Shown here one piece after another: positions 1-12,532 of a DNA stretch of 64,000 bases; within the stretch, counting starts at the first letter, position 1, and each line of letters begins with the position of its first letter. Below the pieces are notes generated by a model, which saw only the letters and a program-made list of their open reading frames with translations, searched no databases and was not told the origin of the DNA. The stretch lies in contig BSYQ01000015.1 in the NCBI GenBank assembly GCA_030272585.1, positions 1,240,001 through 1,304,000 of the forward strand. Direction: 5' to 3'. This stretch comes from Bryopsis sp. KO-2023 (Eukaryota; Chlorophyta; Ulvophyceae; Bryopsidales; Bryopsidaceae). Both the position numbers and the translations under genes were made by a program.

Positions 1-605
1 GCCTTTTATTTAAAGGCAAGGATTCTAAACTTGGGTACCCCAAACTCCTGAATATCAATCCCCCGACACTCTCGTTGAAGTTGCGGAGGCATTTCCAAAG
101 TACAAATCTCAACGTCTCCACTCAAATCCCTCTCAGACTACCGCAAGAGCGCTGGTTCGTGTGGCCGCCAACATCATCCAATACGTGTACCAACTTTGGG
201 GATTAAAATATATATATAAAAATAAATTAAACTGTAATCGCTCTGCTATTTCATGTACGACAATGCAAACTGGCGCAGCGTGCGTGACTTGAAACTGGCA
301 TCGCATTTCGATCATCTCCAGGCGTGGTGGAGATCGATCCTTCGAAGAGCCACTGAAGAAGTTACTAATCGTGTTTCGAAGCCGCTTCAAAAAGCCTTCC
401 GACACGCTCATGTGACTCCACAAGCTTCCGTTTCCTTCGTTTTCACGCAGCCACAGACTGGTTTGATCCCACGAAATCAATGTTGGGATTAGGCTTAGGG
501 GTAGCCGCCGCTCCCTTTCGTGTCGGTGCCACCCATGGATTTTCCATTCCGATAGGAAAGCTTCGCACTCCTCCGACACACGAAACCACGAAATGCAAAC
601 GGTGG
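1..605. other. Upstream flank, no gene assigned
   Basis: Open frames occur on both strands here, but none shows a recognisable domain or a splice link to the monooxygenase exons. A 173-codon minus-strand frame overlaps the first exon of the plus-strand gene and looks like chance. The stretch probably holds the promoter and 5' leader of the monooxygenase gene; no clear core promoter element was recognised. Confidence 0.4.
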
Positions 606-3600
606 ATGGCGAACAAGATATTCTCCTCAGTGTGAGTCGTCCATATTTGATCAATCGCCCCCCTCCAAAAAAAAACGGTGAAGGAAAAACTTTACTGGCA
701 GTTCACGATTTCGGACCAAAATGATGATGGATCTTGAATCAAAGAAGATTAGATCTGCCTGCATCTGTTCATGACAAGTGCTTTTATGTTTGGCTGGGTG
801 GCTAGCTGGCTGGTTGGGTGGCTGGCTGGCTGGTTGGGTGGCTGGCTGGCTGGCTGGCTGGGGGGTGGCTCAGCTTTTTTTGCACCACAGGCAACTAAGT
901 TTGTCTAAGAAAACTGAAGAGGTGTTTAAATTTAAATCCTGATTGACTGGGACTGGGAAAAAAATACTTCTGGTGTAGGGATGTGATTTCAGCGATTGAT
1001 GGGTTGAGTTTTTATTTTGCAGGCGTCCTCGTGCGGTGGTTTCTGAAACGCCCAGTCAAACTGCTGGAGAGGAAAACTCAGAAACGTAAGAAGTGTTCCT
1101 TGCTTTTTTTTCCCTTTGTTATGAACATAAATACAAGAAAAAAAAAGCAAATGCTGCTCCGGGGTGTTCTGATGTTAGCATAATAAAACTATTTAGCAAA
1201 TAGTTTTTAGTAAACAATTCAGAAAATTGGCTTTTTGTAATTTTTCCAATCGACCACTTTTTCCATCACCCTCAATATGGCATGCTCATCAACAACAAAC
1301 TGCCAGATATTTTCTTAAAGAAAAGAAAAGAAAAGAGGAATTCAGTGAAAGGGCATTTCTAGAGTAGGGTCGATGTCAGTCTTGGAATTTCAGTTTGTTT
1401 TTTTTCGGAGCAATTGGGCGGCATTTTTCCATGGGCTAGAGAGGATCATTTAAAAACCCAACAAAGAGAGAATTATCCTGGAACCTGCGAAACAAGAAAT
1501 TAACTTTCCAGCACACACACACACGTGCGATCTCAGCATTTTTTTATTTTTCCGCTTGGTAGAGTTGCTTCACCTTATGAAGGAAAGACGGCGATTGTTG
1601 TTGGGGGGGGCCCTGCTGGATCGGTGGCCGGAATCCTGCTGGCAAAAAGAGGATTCAATGTCAAGGTGAATTTTTTTTTTTGCATTTGGTTATTCTGTGC
1701 ATGACCTTTCATGTCCAAGAGGTGGACTGGAAAAAAACAAAAAACAAAAAACAAACAGTCACGGGAGGGATATTCCAATTCCAAGTAAGAAAAAAATGTG
1801 TGAATTCGTTTTCAGGTAATTGAAAAGCGGTCGATTTCGGCCAACGATGGCAGTAGTAACCATCGCTCCATCATCCTTCTGATCGCTCCTGAAGTTGCGG
1901 AATTCTTGACAGACATGGGGATCTCTGTAGCAACCGAGCCTTCCGATGAGGGCGTCACGATTTTTGAAAAATCCACCATGATGATGTCGAACGGGAAAGT
2001 CAGAGAAGGTCGCGTAACCACACAGAAGGAAAAGAACAAAGGATTTATTGTCGAACGGCACGTCTTAGCAGAATCCATCCTGAAAATGGGACGTTCCCAA
2101 AACCTCCCCAATCTGGAGTATATCTTTGATTCGAAATGTGAGGTATGCTTGCTCTTCAATACCCCCCCCCCCCTCGTTTCTGTATTTAAATCAAATACAT
2201 ATATATATTTATGTATATAACGTCTGAGAAAAAAATCCCCTTGTGAAAAGAAGAGCCTTGAGATGTTTGAGAAAACTGCCTGGAAAATAATAATACAAAA
2301 CATGTCTGACCAGATCCACCCGATCCGAAAAAACAAATAAAAAGGAAAGGAACTAGTGGGCCTGATCCTTTTTCCTTTTTATTTTTTTGTTTTGGATATA
2401 CATATATATATATGTGCGTGTGTGTCTGTATTTACCCCTTGTATTTTTTATTTTTATTTTTCGCCTGCTTTTTCCTCTGACTTCAGCGTTGGTGTTGGTT
2501 CGCGTTTTTGTCAGGGGGTGGATGTTGATTCGAGGGTGGTCAAATTCTCGAAACCGGATGGTGAAAGGAAGGAGTTTTCTTACGATTTGCTGATCGGTGC
2601 CGATGGAATTAAAAGCGAAGTCAGGGAGGCTCTGCAATCGGCAGGGCATTTGAAATTCAGTCAAAGGGCAGCTGGGAGGAACTATGTTTCTATTCGAGAC
2701 ATGCCACTCCCAAAAGAAGCACCCAGTAAGCAAAAGTGGAAAAACAAAAAAAAAAATGAAAAAATGAAATGAATCGGTGAACATATATATACACATTTTT
2801 TTTCTTATACATATATATATATATATATATACAGATATGTTTTTTCCTAAGAAAAAAGATATATTTCCTTTGTTTGCAAAAACAATTGTGTTAAATGGAA
2901 GGTTGAGTCCTTTTTCTTTTTTTTTCTTTTTTTGAATTTTAATTTTATTGAATAGACTTGAACCAGACGACTTTCGTTTGGCAAAAAAATTGGAAAGAAT
3001 GCAGATGGAATGAATTGATGTGATATGATTGATGTGTTTTGAAAAATCTCCGCAGAGGAGGTCTTGGATGGATTAGTCCTGGGAAAAATCGTTTTCGGGT
3101 CGTTTAAAAAAGTGTGGAATGGCCCAAAGCTGGTAGTTCTCTACCAAACCAAAAATGGACGGGTTCAAGCAAATTTGGCAGGCACCAAAGGGTGTTTCGA
3201 AGCCATCCAGGGGAGGGAGCTGGAGTGGATCACCAAGGCAGCACCCGAATGCTTTCCAAAGGTTGTCAGACATCCTGCATTCCACCCTACCCCACCCCTT
3301 TTTTCGTTTTTCCTCGAGTCTCTTTGTAGTGGCAGAAAATCCCGAGCAGCGACCACCTTCTTTTTTTTTTAATTAATTTTTTAATTTTTTAATTTATTAT
3401 TTGTTATTTTTGGGGGGGGTCGTTTGTCTTGCATCAATTTTGGCAAAACAGCGCATGACACATGCAGGAATTTTTTTTTTCTTTTTTGATGTTGTAACAT
3501 GCACAGGATTATTTCGAGCCCTTCGTGGAACAAACGAGCAAAGCCAGGCCCAGCCCAGTAGGACCTGTCACTTATTGCTCGCCATATGTTGGACCGAAGG

Positions 3601-4205
3601 AGGCTTTGATCGGGGATGCCTGCCATTCGGCCACCCCCTCACTTGGCATAGGAGCCAATCGAGCAATTTTGGATGCCAGAGACTTGGACGTAGCTCTGGG
3701 GAATTCGCAAGGAAATCTGACAGAAGCTTTGAAAAACTATGATGAAGAATGCAGGCCCCAAGTGGCAGCCATCCAAGAACTGGAATTCGTAAGTCCATTC
3801 ATCTTGGAAATGGAATATCGTTCGTGATGATATATATATATATATTTTTTTTATTATTATTATTTTTTTCCATTTTTTTCCCAAAAAAACGAGGTCTATG
3901 TCCTTTATCTCTCAAGATGTTTTTTTATTTTTTTGGTTTTCCTGCAGGTGACTCCAGACGCCGAAATCGAAGGAGTGAATCCATTGTGGTATGCCTTCGC
4001 TCGAGTCTATTTCCCTGTTCACTTTTTGGGCAATCAACTTTTACCAAGCATCATCCCAGCACCAGCCCATCTGCTTTTGCGCTCCTCCACCGTAACCCCA
4101 GTCGAGGCTCTGGAACAATTTAAAAGAGCTGTGGCGGTTTGGACTGCGATTGCTGCATGCACAGCAGCTGTGCCTGCCTATTTCATTATCAAGTTGCTGC
4201 TGTGA
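606..4205 (+). CDS. FAD-dependent monooxygenase, kynurenine 3-monooxygenase-like (8 exons)
   Basis: Exons 606-631, 1023-1085, 1563-1665, 1816-2142, 2515-2725, 3056-3261, 3507-3788 and 3948-4205 join in phase into 491 residues, the length usual for kynurenine 3-monooxygenase. A Rossmann FAD-binding motif (GGGPAG, residues 44-49) opens the fold. A GADG-type segment lies around residue 200, and the second FAD motif GDACH...P..GIGAN starts at 348. The last ~25 residues are hydrophobic, like the C-terminal outer-mitochondrial-membrane anchor of the KMO family, and the order of blocks (RSI..L near residue 80, YDLLIGADG, GD..H, tail anchor) also follows that family. KMO hydroxylates kynurenine using NADPH and O2. 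Substrate is inferred; another group-A flavin hydroxylase is possible. The start ATG at 606 is chosen because only that frame keeps phase through exon 2. The ~40-residue leader before the Rossmann fold is unusual. The exon 6 donor (GTTGTC) is weak. Confidence 0.8.
783..862. repeat. TGGC/TGGT tetranucleotide microsatellite in intron 1
   Basis: About 80 bases built of TGGC and TGGT units with occasional GGG. It lies inside the first intron of the monooxygenase gene. Simple repeat with no coding role. Confidence 0.8.
2800..2832. repeat. AT dinucleotide repeat in an intron
   Basis: Uninterrupted TATATA run inside intron 5 of the monooxygenase gene; similar short runs lie near 2,400 and 3,830. 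Confidence 0.7.
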
Positions 4206-6563
4206 GGGTCCCTCGATTTCATGCCACTGGGAAAACCCTATCCGTTTCATTCGGAGCACTGCTTGGATGCATCGGATTTTTCTTTTTCTTTTTTTTTTGG
4301 GGGGGGGGGGAGGGGCCGGGAGGGTTACATTTTTGTTTATTTTGTTCTTGTCTATCTCGTGGCTCGAATTTTCGGTTGAATGGTTCTCATCATAAAGAAA
4401 CGAATTAATCAGGCAAACGGAAAAAAAAAGCAATCCTGAAATGTGAAAACAAAGAAGCCCTGTTTACTCGCACCCATAGTTCATTCTGATGGTCGACTCG
4501 TTGTGCATGTTTTCCTTTGAGTTTTATTATCGGATCCTCCATAGTGACCTTCGCAGCCTCTCCGATTTATTGCTCTCACGTGGATGGCCTGTTTAATGGC
4601 ACACTTCCCCCAGGGTTTGGTACATACTGAAAACTAGCGGAAAGCAACGAAAAGCAACGGAAACTCACGAAAAGTAACGAAAACTGAAAAAAACTGAAAA
4701 AAAACTGACGAAAACTGCAACAAAAAGTCTGTTGATCTGATTTTTTTTTCTCTGAACATAATTAAAAATCCCACACATACAACTTTGGAATTAAAAAAAT
4801 CTTTGCATGTAATTATGTTTGTTTGTTTGTTTGGAATAAAAGAAAGTTTGATAATAACTAAACCCACAGTTAGAAGATTTCTTTCTTCAAATGAAAAAAA
4901 AAGGAGCTTGCTCTCTGAATATGAAGCCTTTCATACAAACTTCAATCAAATCGAATGTGAGTTGGGATAGCGAGATTCCGTCACGGGAAGGCCCCCCAGG
5001 TTTGATTGAGTGTGCTGGAATAGTAGAAATAGCGATTCACTATTTGTGAAATAAGCAGTCATTAAAGAATGTATTGCAATACTGTGGATGAAAACAACAT
5101 ACAAGGTACTTTGCATTATGTACGATTTGTTGTTTGCTTTGGAAGCAAGATTGTAAACAAAATTCGGAACAAAAAAAAGAAAAAAAAAAGATTGCCCAGT
5201 TGGAACAAGCGAAGTGCAGGCCCGACTCGACACGGATCGAACAAAAGGTTGTTCTGACCTCCCCAAAAACATCAGCTGGCCCCACAATCTTGGGGCAGCA
5301 GAACGAATTCAAACCAACAGAACTTCCTTGATGCCATGAAAAAGAAAGGAAGATTACTCATAACACGGCCGATGACAAACCCACGAAACGATCGTTCAGA
5401 AAAAAAAGAAAACCACGTAGCACAAAAAACTCTGCCACAACGAATGTGGTGCATTGAACGCTTTCGCTACAAGCATATTCACTTGTTGAAGCCGTGCATA
5501 TGCACGAAAAAAGTTTTTTTTTGTACACACAACGATGAATCCAGACCAGTCGCCGATGAATATACCAACGAACACCGAAACATGGAGGATACTCGATAGA
5601 CGGGTTGACGTTTTTGAGATGGTCAGAAGACAACCTACCCGCAAGGTAGGTGCCTTCCTTCTTCTTGGGAAGGGGCTGGCTCGGAGAATCCCGTTTTGGA
5701 GCCGAGCCGGTGTCCCCTCAAAGGGATCGACGGCGGAGTTTTCTTTATCCTTGGATTTTTTTCCCCCTTTTTTTCACCTCGACGCTTAAACGAAGCAGCA
5801 GGAGAATTGCCTCTCGCACGCACGCCACTCTTTGCCCACTTCCACTGTTATTCTTTTTGGGAAACAGCCGCTCACTCGAAAACAGGTCGACAGCACAACA
5901 AACAAAAGATGCACACGGAACACCACTTCCAACGAACGTTATTTGTTACAGTTCCACTTCTTTCACACTTCTCGCTGGATACCTCAGGCCTCTCGCGCTG
6001 CCACAGGGAATGGTGGCCATTCACGCGATTCTTGTTCAGCAGCAGTCACCTCACTGTGCACGTGTGGCGCGCGCCCGTTTGGTGCGCTGCTTCACCACGT
6101 GTACATGCGCCGCAATTGGTTTAAATCATGCACGAAAATCGTGGCAATGGGAAGAGATATGAGACCTACGAAAAAAGGTCCTTGAGCTTGGGGTTCCTGG
6201 GGGATCGCATATTTGACAGGACTGGAGGGGTGGTTTTTGGTACAAGTATGAATATTAGTGGTTGGCGGTATGGAGAAAACACAGTCATTTGCGCCTGTTA
6301 CTCATCTTTCTGTGGGGGTCTGAGCTGACGCCCAGTTCAAATTAACGGCTGTGGAGCAAGGGAGTGAGAATCTGTGGCGGTGGGCACGCTTCGAAACAAA
6401 ATTACGCACTCCTTCAACACGTCGCCCACAGAGCTCTGGGCTACTTGTTTCGCACCAACAGCCACCAAAATCGAATCTGTTGCTACGCGCGCGTTAGGTA
6501 TTTCTTCCCCACCCTGGTTCGTAGGGTGCAAAAGCAGCGATATCCTGACGAAGTGCACCGAGT
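4206..6563. other. Intergenic stretch, no supported gene
   Basis: Between the monooxygenase stop and the ZIP start. It contains a homopolymer G run near 4,300, an imperfect CGAAAACTGAAAAA-type minisatellite at about 4,625-4,725, and AT-rich sequence to about 5,560. Base composition becomes more balanced at 5,600-6,560. Several 80-170-codon frames overlap each other on both strands, without domains or splice signals that link them. The last few hundred bases probably include the ZIP promoter. Confidence 0.4.
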
Positions 6564-9500
6564 GTGGGGAAAATGGGCTGCAGGAATAAGAACCGTTTGG
6601 CCGTAGTGGTGGCTTTGATCGCTCTTTTTCTCGCGTCGTCAGTTTTGGCGGTCGACCTTCGTGGTAGAAGTTTGCTGGACTCCGACGATCACGACCATGA
6701 TCACGACCACGACCATGAGGTTGGAAAGGAGAAGGGAAGCGTAGAACTCAAGGGCGACTCCCACGACCACGAGTCCGAGTCCGCCGCAGAACATATCGTG
6801 GAGGATTTTGGAGGGGAAGGGGTTCTGTACGAGACAGAGGTCGCCATGCTGTTCGACAAGCTCAAGTGTGTAAACGATTGTGGTTGGGAAAGTCAAGACA
6901 GTTGTGTTCCAGTGGGGGGAAGTTCTTTTTGCTCTTTTCAGGCTGCGATATCTTTGCAGAGGCGTTACACCTTACGTAACGCCCGTAATTGTCACATGAG
7001 CGAGACGTCGACGACTGTTCGCACACGCCACGCTTTTTGGAACTGGTGATCGTACATTCCGCCAAATATTGACGCGAATGGATAGTTTGAAGTGTGACCC
7101 CATGGGCATTCTGGCAAAGTGCATCCCCTTTTCGTTGAAGAGAGTCTGGATAATGTGCCACCATTCGATCAGTGAAACATCTGTTTCTTTATTTCGGAAC
7201 CAGAATTCACCTCCGACACATCGAATTCGATCATTTGGATCTACTCTGACGAAACAGGATGTTTTGAAATTTTGTTTTGATGCAGTGATGGGTGTGGAGC
7301 TGGTTCGAAGGGTGGCCATGACCACGGCCACGACCACGGCCATGGCCATGATGAGAAGGGCAAGGAGACTTTAACAGCTGAAATGCTGTTGGAGGATTTT
7401 GGCCATGATGGAAAGCTGCACTCACAAGATCTGGACGAAGCTTGCTCATCGATTTTGAGATGCCAGGTATCGAAGCCCATTTCTGGATTCAGCAGAACTG
7501 CTTGCTCTTGGAAAGGAAAGGATGGTTCGATCCTTGATAAGGATGGAACATGTATATACAACTTTTGAGCAACCGTATAATTTTTTTTTAATAATAATAG
7601 TAAATCATCACTTTACATCCATCCATCCCCCCAAAAAAAAATAATAAGAAGAAGAAGAATGAGAATATTAAATAAATAAAAGTGATGAACACATGGAGGT
7701 TTCACCCCATTTTTGTAATCACTAACAGTTGAATAATCACACTCTACAAATATAAGATTACAAGCACAATGAAAAAATAAAATAATTCAAATTTGTTTTG
7801 ATTTAAAAAAAAAGAGGGGGAACTCTGCTGAAATATCTGTTCTCTTTTTCCCAACACTCTGAAACACTATTCTTTCCAACTTTTTTTCCTTTCCATGAAT
7901 TTCACTTTACAAGTCATTTTGTTCAACAGTTGGAGCCCGGATGCGAACTCGTGAGTGAAGAGCACCATGATGATGATGACGATGAAAACGAAGGCGTCGG
8001 CACGCTGAAACTCATCATAGCCATCGTATTCTTTATCGAAGCCATCCTCGGGACGGTCATTGTGTTGGTGACGGGCTACTCTGGCAAATTCAAGACTGCC
8101 CTCGGAGTGATGAATTCATTCGCTGGAGGGGTATTTTTAGCAACAGGTAAGTAATACTCCCCCCCCCCAAAAAAACAAAAAACACCAAAACATTAAAAAG
8201 ACAAGAAAGATTAAAAAAAGACAAAATGAAGACAACAAAAAACACACCAGGACTTCCAACATGTTTTTTTAGTTTTAAACTACTAAAACTACTAAATAAA
8301 TAAGTAAAAAAATTCGGAACGAAAAAAAAAATAAAAAAAAAATGTGTTAAAAATCGAAAAAACGGTGTGTCAGGTTTCATTCACTTGCTCCCACACATCA
8401 ACGAAAACGAAGCCAAGATATCAGGGTTGAACGAGTACCCTTTGGGCTACCTCATCATCGTGATCGGATTCATGCTGGTTTTCTTCGTGGAGCATGTCTT
8501 GTTCGACGTGCACAACTCCATGGACAACGTTTTCAAAGATGAAATCACCGACATGGAGAAAAAAGGAATCGAATCCAAGCACCCGACCTCAGATGCACAA
8601 GTCCTGGTGAGGTTCATTTTGCAAGGAAAAAAATAAAAAAAATAAAAATAAGAGTGATATTCTTGAAATGTCGAGCAGCTGGCATCTCCACCGATCGTGC
8701 ATGAGGGAAAACTTGCCAGAACTGTGCGTTGGGTAGTTGATTTTTTCAGCATTCGAACGCTACAAAGGGAAGGCAAAGTAATTTGTTTTGTTTTTTCAAC
8801 ATTTGAATCCTCCCACGCATGCATGTCAGACTGTCAATCAGCGTTTCAGAAAAGCCTTTTCAGATGGAGGTCAATGTGGTAATAATCTGAGAATATTTTT
8901 GAAGGGTTTTTCGTTTTTCCCCCATTCAGGCAGTGGTCCCTCCCGAACATAAGTCTTCTGAATGGACGTGGAGCAAAGTCCAGAAGCCTGTCGTCTTGCT
9001 TGCAGCAATTTCGGTGCACGCAATTTTGGAAGCCATTGCAGTGGGGCTGGAGACCCAAAAGTCAGACGTACTTTTGCTGTTCGCCTCCATCGGCAGTCAC
9101 AAGGGGGTGGCTGCACTAGCCCTCACAGCAAGGTTCATTAATAATGGTGCATCGAGAAAGCAGGTGGGGCCGATTTCATTTCCTCTTTTGTTTTTTTCTT
9201 TTCTTTCCTTGGTTGTGTTTTACATCCTTTTTTCAACCCTTTCTTGGTTTTTTTCCCCTCCTCTTTTTGTATATTTTGAAATTTACACTTGCTGACACCT
9301 TGAGTTATCCACGGTGAAGCACTATATTCAATACAGATAGGGTGGGGAGGAGGAAAAAATCAGTGCCATCGTTTTTTGTTTTTTTTTTTCGCATTTCGTT
9401 TTGAGCGAATCCTTTATGAATTCATTCGTTTTTTCTCGAAGCATCTGCTTTTGCCTCCTTCCAACTGTGTGTGTGTGCATTTTTTTTGTTTTCTTTTTCC

Positions 9501-9780
9501 TTTCTCGCAGGCTTTGGTTTTCATGAGTGCTTTTGCTCTGATTGCTCCTTTCGGAATTCTGATCGGCTGGGCGTCTGACAGCGTCGAACCTATGACCCTG
9601 CTCATTTTGGATGGGCTAGCGGCTGGAACATTCATTTATGTGGGGGCTTATGAAGTGATTGCTGAAGAATTTCACCACCACGAGGACAGGAGGGAGGTGA
9701 AATTTGTCAAATATCTTGCTGTCGCTGTTGGCACTACCATGATTTCTTTACTGCAGTTGGTGCCCCATGCCGACCATTAA
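6564..9780 (+). CDS. ZIP-family (SLC39-type) zinc/iron transporter (8 exons)
   Basis: Exons 6564-6867, 6942-6975, 7286-7466, 7930-8146, 8374-8606, 8679-8732 (donor possibly at 8723), 8930-9163 and 9511-9780 give about 508 residues. A signal peptide (residues 1-30) is followed by an extracellular region with three metal-binding clusters: DHDHDHDHDHE near 43, GHDHGHDHGHGHDE near 122, and EEHHDDDDDEN near 183. It holds paired EDFG... blocks and several cysteines. Eight membrane segments follow. TM2 carries GGVFLATGFIHLLPH. TM4 has the ZIP metal-site pattern ISVHAILEAIAVGLE, and TM5 has SHKGVAALAL. TM7 ends VGAYEVIAEEFHHH. These are hallmarks of ZIP importers, which move Zn2+ or Fe2+ into the cytosol. 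Two nearby codons could start the protein (ATG at 6564 or 6573). Exon 6 is the least certain exon. Confidence 0.9.
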
Positions 9781-11268
9781 GGGAAAAAACTGGAATGTTT
9801 TTTTCTGTCTATGTCGTCCCTGTTTTTTTTTGTTTTTTTTTGGATTTGGTTCCGATGCAGAACGTCGCTATTTCATTGTCTGTTGGTTATGTGAATATTT
9901 CTTTTTTTCATGTATTTTTTTTGCTAATATATGAGTAGTTTCGGTCGAAGAGAAGGTTTGCTGTTTTGGAAAAGAAAAGTTTCTTGGGGGGGGGGATGCA
10001 TATAAAAAAATTCGGTGTCAGAAAAAAAAAAAAAAAGGAAATGAGCAGGAGTGAAGCAAAACTAATGGAGAAAATGGCTTGAAAGAAAACCACGATTTGC
10101 AGTTACATGCTTAGAAAAGAAAAAAACCCAACACAGCACAGGATGGGGTGTATTTTTTTTGCTGTTCTTCTGACAGTTGCAGTTATCATGGCTTCTTGGC
10201 TTCTTTCTAGTTTTGATTTGGGACTGATATGAAGAGGGAAAGCTGAAAACAGAAAATTAGTCGTATGCCTTTAGCTTGGCCATTTTTTCCCCTATTTTAT
10301 GTTTTTTTTTAAGTGGGGGGAGGGGGGGGGTTGCATTTCTTATGCTCATATCAAAGGATGATTATCTTTGTAAGAAAAAGCGGAGAGGTACAGGGAAGAT
10401 GAAACAGCCTTGAGTAATTAAACAAGTAGGAGCCTCCCCCCCCCCCAAACAAAAAAAACAAAACACTTTCCCCGACAAGTCGGTTTTCCATAATGTCCAG
10501 TGATCCATAACAAGCAGGTGGGGGCAAAAAATTGTCTAACTGCCCTGTTCAAAAAGCTCCTCAGAATGTATAGTGTGGTGGATGGGTTGCTTACCATCCC
10601 AGAGCTAATGCATACTTGCTCCAGAAATAATTGAAACAATTCTTCTCTTTTTGAACCACCGATATCTTTTCAACCCCATACTCCCCCCAAAGGCCAAGGA
10701 AACCATGCTGTGCTGAAAGGGTGTTTTACAATGCACCTTGATTTGTACATTGAAAAAAGTGTGTGCCAAGATTGTTAATTAGTCATAGCACATGAGAAGC
10801 ATCCTACACCTCTGTGAATTGATGTGGGTTTTTACTTTCTTTTGCAGTCCTGTTGAGTTATCCTAGAATTCTCTTCTGGACACCAACAAACATCATGGAT
10901 CGTTTCAAACAGAGTCCCCTCCCCCTGGTGCTACAACTCTAAGGCAAATGTCAGAAAATTCTGGGGAAGCCTCCAACATCCTTCATCTTTTGTTTTTTCC
11001 CGAACGAAAAATGACTTAGATGGCACACTTAGCTTTTCTTTCCTCGAAAAACTGTTTCGAAGGAAGGTAACGCTCCATTGCTGCTGAATCAATCATCCCT
11101 CTCGGGACGATCTGATTGCCTTGGCTGATCTCTTCCAATGGTCCGCGTTGCACTTGCCGCACATTTCAACTGCTCTACAACCGCCATCGCGATTTAGCTC
11201 AGTGTTGGGTTGAGGATTCCGATAGGTCAATTGAGACACTCAGTTTGTTGGATGTGGTGTGATCAGTC
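9781..11268. other. 3' flank of the ZIP gene and intergenic DNA
   Basis: T- and A-rich sequence with homopolymers (T runs near 9,825-9,840, A run near 10,022, G run near 10,320, C run near 10,435). No open frame with domain support. A motif resembling a tRNA D-arm at about 11,190 has no matching acceptor or T arm, so no tRNA is called. Confidence 0.4.
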
Positions 11269-11715
11269 ATGGATATAACTGGCAGCAACAGCTTAGTAAG
11301 GAGGATCGGGAAAGATAAAGAGGTACATGTAGCTGTGGGTGGGAAAACTGACTCTTGTAAAAATTTGGGAGTCCCAAGGGTCTCAGCAGAGAAACTGCAA
11401 TTTGTAAACGTATGGTGTGTACTCGGGCTCTTCGCCTTGTTAATCGTGGGAGTGAATCGTCGTAAGTTACGCTGTCAGAGTTGCTTCTGGTCGAGGATCA
11501 GTTCAGCTTTGGGTTGGGGATTTTGCGAGACTGTCATGAGGGCAAATGAGAAGCGCAACTGTCAGAGGGAAGCAAACACTGACGCCACAACAGTCCGTAC
11601 CCCCCGTTCAAAAAAATCCAAGGAAGGGAAAACTCAGCTGGGTGACACATCACCGAGCACTCAATCGATGCATGCACGCAAATCGAACAGTTCAAAAAGA
11701 GTCGAGTTTAATTAA
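11269..11715 (+). CDS. Possible small protein with one hydrophobic segment, doubtful
   Basis: An uninterrupted 148-codon frame starting at ATG. Residues ~48-62 are hydrophobic (VWCVLGLFALLIVGV), and the C-terminal half is basic and rich in Ser, Lys and Thr. No family is recognised, there is no intron evidence, and it ends in an A-rich minisatellite. It could be chance. Confidence 0.2.
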   Translation: MDITGSNSLVRRIGKDKEVHVAVGGKTDSCKNLGVPRVSAEKLQFVNVWCVLGLFALLIVGVNRRKLRCQSCFWSRISSALGWGFCETVMRANEKRNCQREANTDATTVRTPRSKKSKEGKTQLGDTSPSTQSMHARKSNSSKRVEFN

Positions 11716-11785
11716 AAAGCCAAAAAAAAATCGAACATAAGTAAAAAGTCCAAAAAAAAGTCGAACTGAAAAAAAAGCCAAAATC
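11712..11785. repeat. A-rich minisatellite with AAAGTCC/AAAGCC and TCGAAC units
   Basis: Three imperfect copies of a unit of about 28 bases, each with an A run followed by TCGAAC or a similar word. Low-complexity tandem repeat. Confidence 0.5.
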
Positions 11786-11854
11786 GGTATAACCGCAGGC
11801 TGCCACTGCGTTCATGTGCGGTCTGAGCGCAGGAATAATAACGAAACGGTCAAA

Positions 11855-12532
11855 TTAAGCGACCGCATTTCCCTTCATGGTCAGTTTGGCTCCTCCCCTC
11901 ATGCACAGGGGGTAAATATCCTCCTGTGCCGCGCTGGACACCCTCAGCCAAACTTCTCTCCCGTTACAAGCGAACCACGCCTCCCCGGTACTAGGGCGGT
12001 GCTTGCCCACCGTCCATCCATCACACTCGGAGAAAGAATTCATCTTGACGTTAACTGCCCCAATATCTTTGACCATAGCCAACTCACCCTCTGGGCAGTC
12101 CAAAGACCAGATTGAGTTGATCCCCCAAAACAAGTCTTTGCTCAATACTGCGGCCCACTTGGATGGCCACTTCGTGTCCCTACCACCCCAAGGGAAGTAG
12201 GCTTCGACGTTCCCATTAACGACCCCGCATCGCCCGAACACGCTCTCTGCCATGAACTCATGGCTGTTCGACCAGCACACGTACCACTTGCCGTACAGAG
12301 CAGGCATGGGGGCCTCCTCGAATAAAGGCAACTTCACAGGATCCTCGAGGATAACACTGTCGCTCTGCAGAGGCAGGGAGGCAGCATCCACCCCATCGAA
12401 CCCTTCGATGGCAGTGCCGAACCCTTCGATGGCAGTGTCCAACGCTACATCTGCGACACTTCGCGCCTCACTGAGGGTGGAGACGGCGATGAGGACGGCG
12501 AACGCAGTAGCGACTCTGGCGGAGGAGAACAT
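11855..12532 (-). CDS. Secreted cysteine- and tryptophan-rich protein of unknown family
   Basis: A single-exon 225-residue protein. The N-terminus is a good signal peptide: basic start, a hydrophobic run AVLIAV near residue 12, and a likely cut after residue 23. A short tandem repeat follows (AIEGF twice, residues ~34-46, from a duplicated 24-base unit). The rest forms a compact domain from about residue 75 with six spaced cysteines (in CW, GRCG, LDCP, SECDG, FACNG, LCMRG) and many tryptophans, which suggests up to three disulfides in an extracellular or lumenal protein. I do not recognise the family. Third-position GC is higher than in the surrounding DNA, supporting real coding. The gene lies alone; no neighbour suggests its job. 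Confidence 0.65.
   Translation of the reverse strand: MFSSARVATAFAVLIAVSTLSEARSVADVALDTAIEGFGTAIEGFDGVDAASLPLQSDSVILEDPVKLPLFEEAPMPALYGKWYVCWSNSHEFMAESVFGRCGVVNGNVEAYFPWGGRDTKWPSKWAAVLSKDLFWGINSIWSLDCPEGELAMVKDIGAVNVKMNSFSECDGWTVGKHRPSTGEAWFACNGREVWLRVSSAAQEDIYPLCMRGGAKLTMKGNAVA

Noticed and set aside
133-654. 173-codon minus-strand frame
   Set aside because: Overlaps the first exon of the phased monooxygenase gene, has no domain and no splice partners.
11180-11255. tRNA-like D-arm (TTTAGCTCAGTGTTGGG)
   Set aside because: No T arm, no pairing acceptor within tRNA length.
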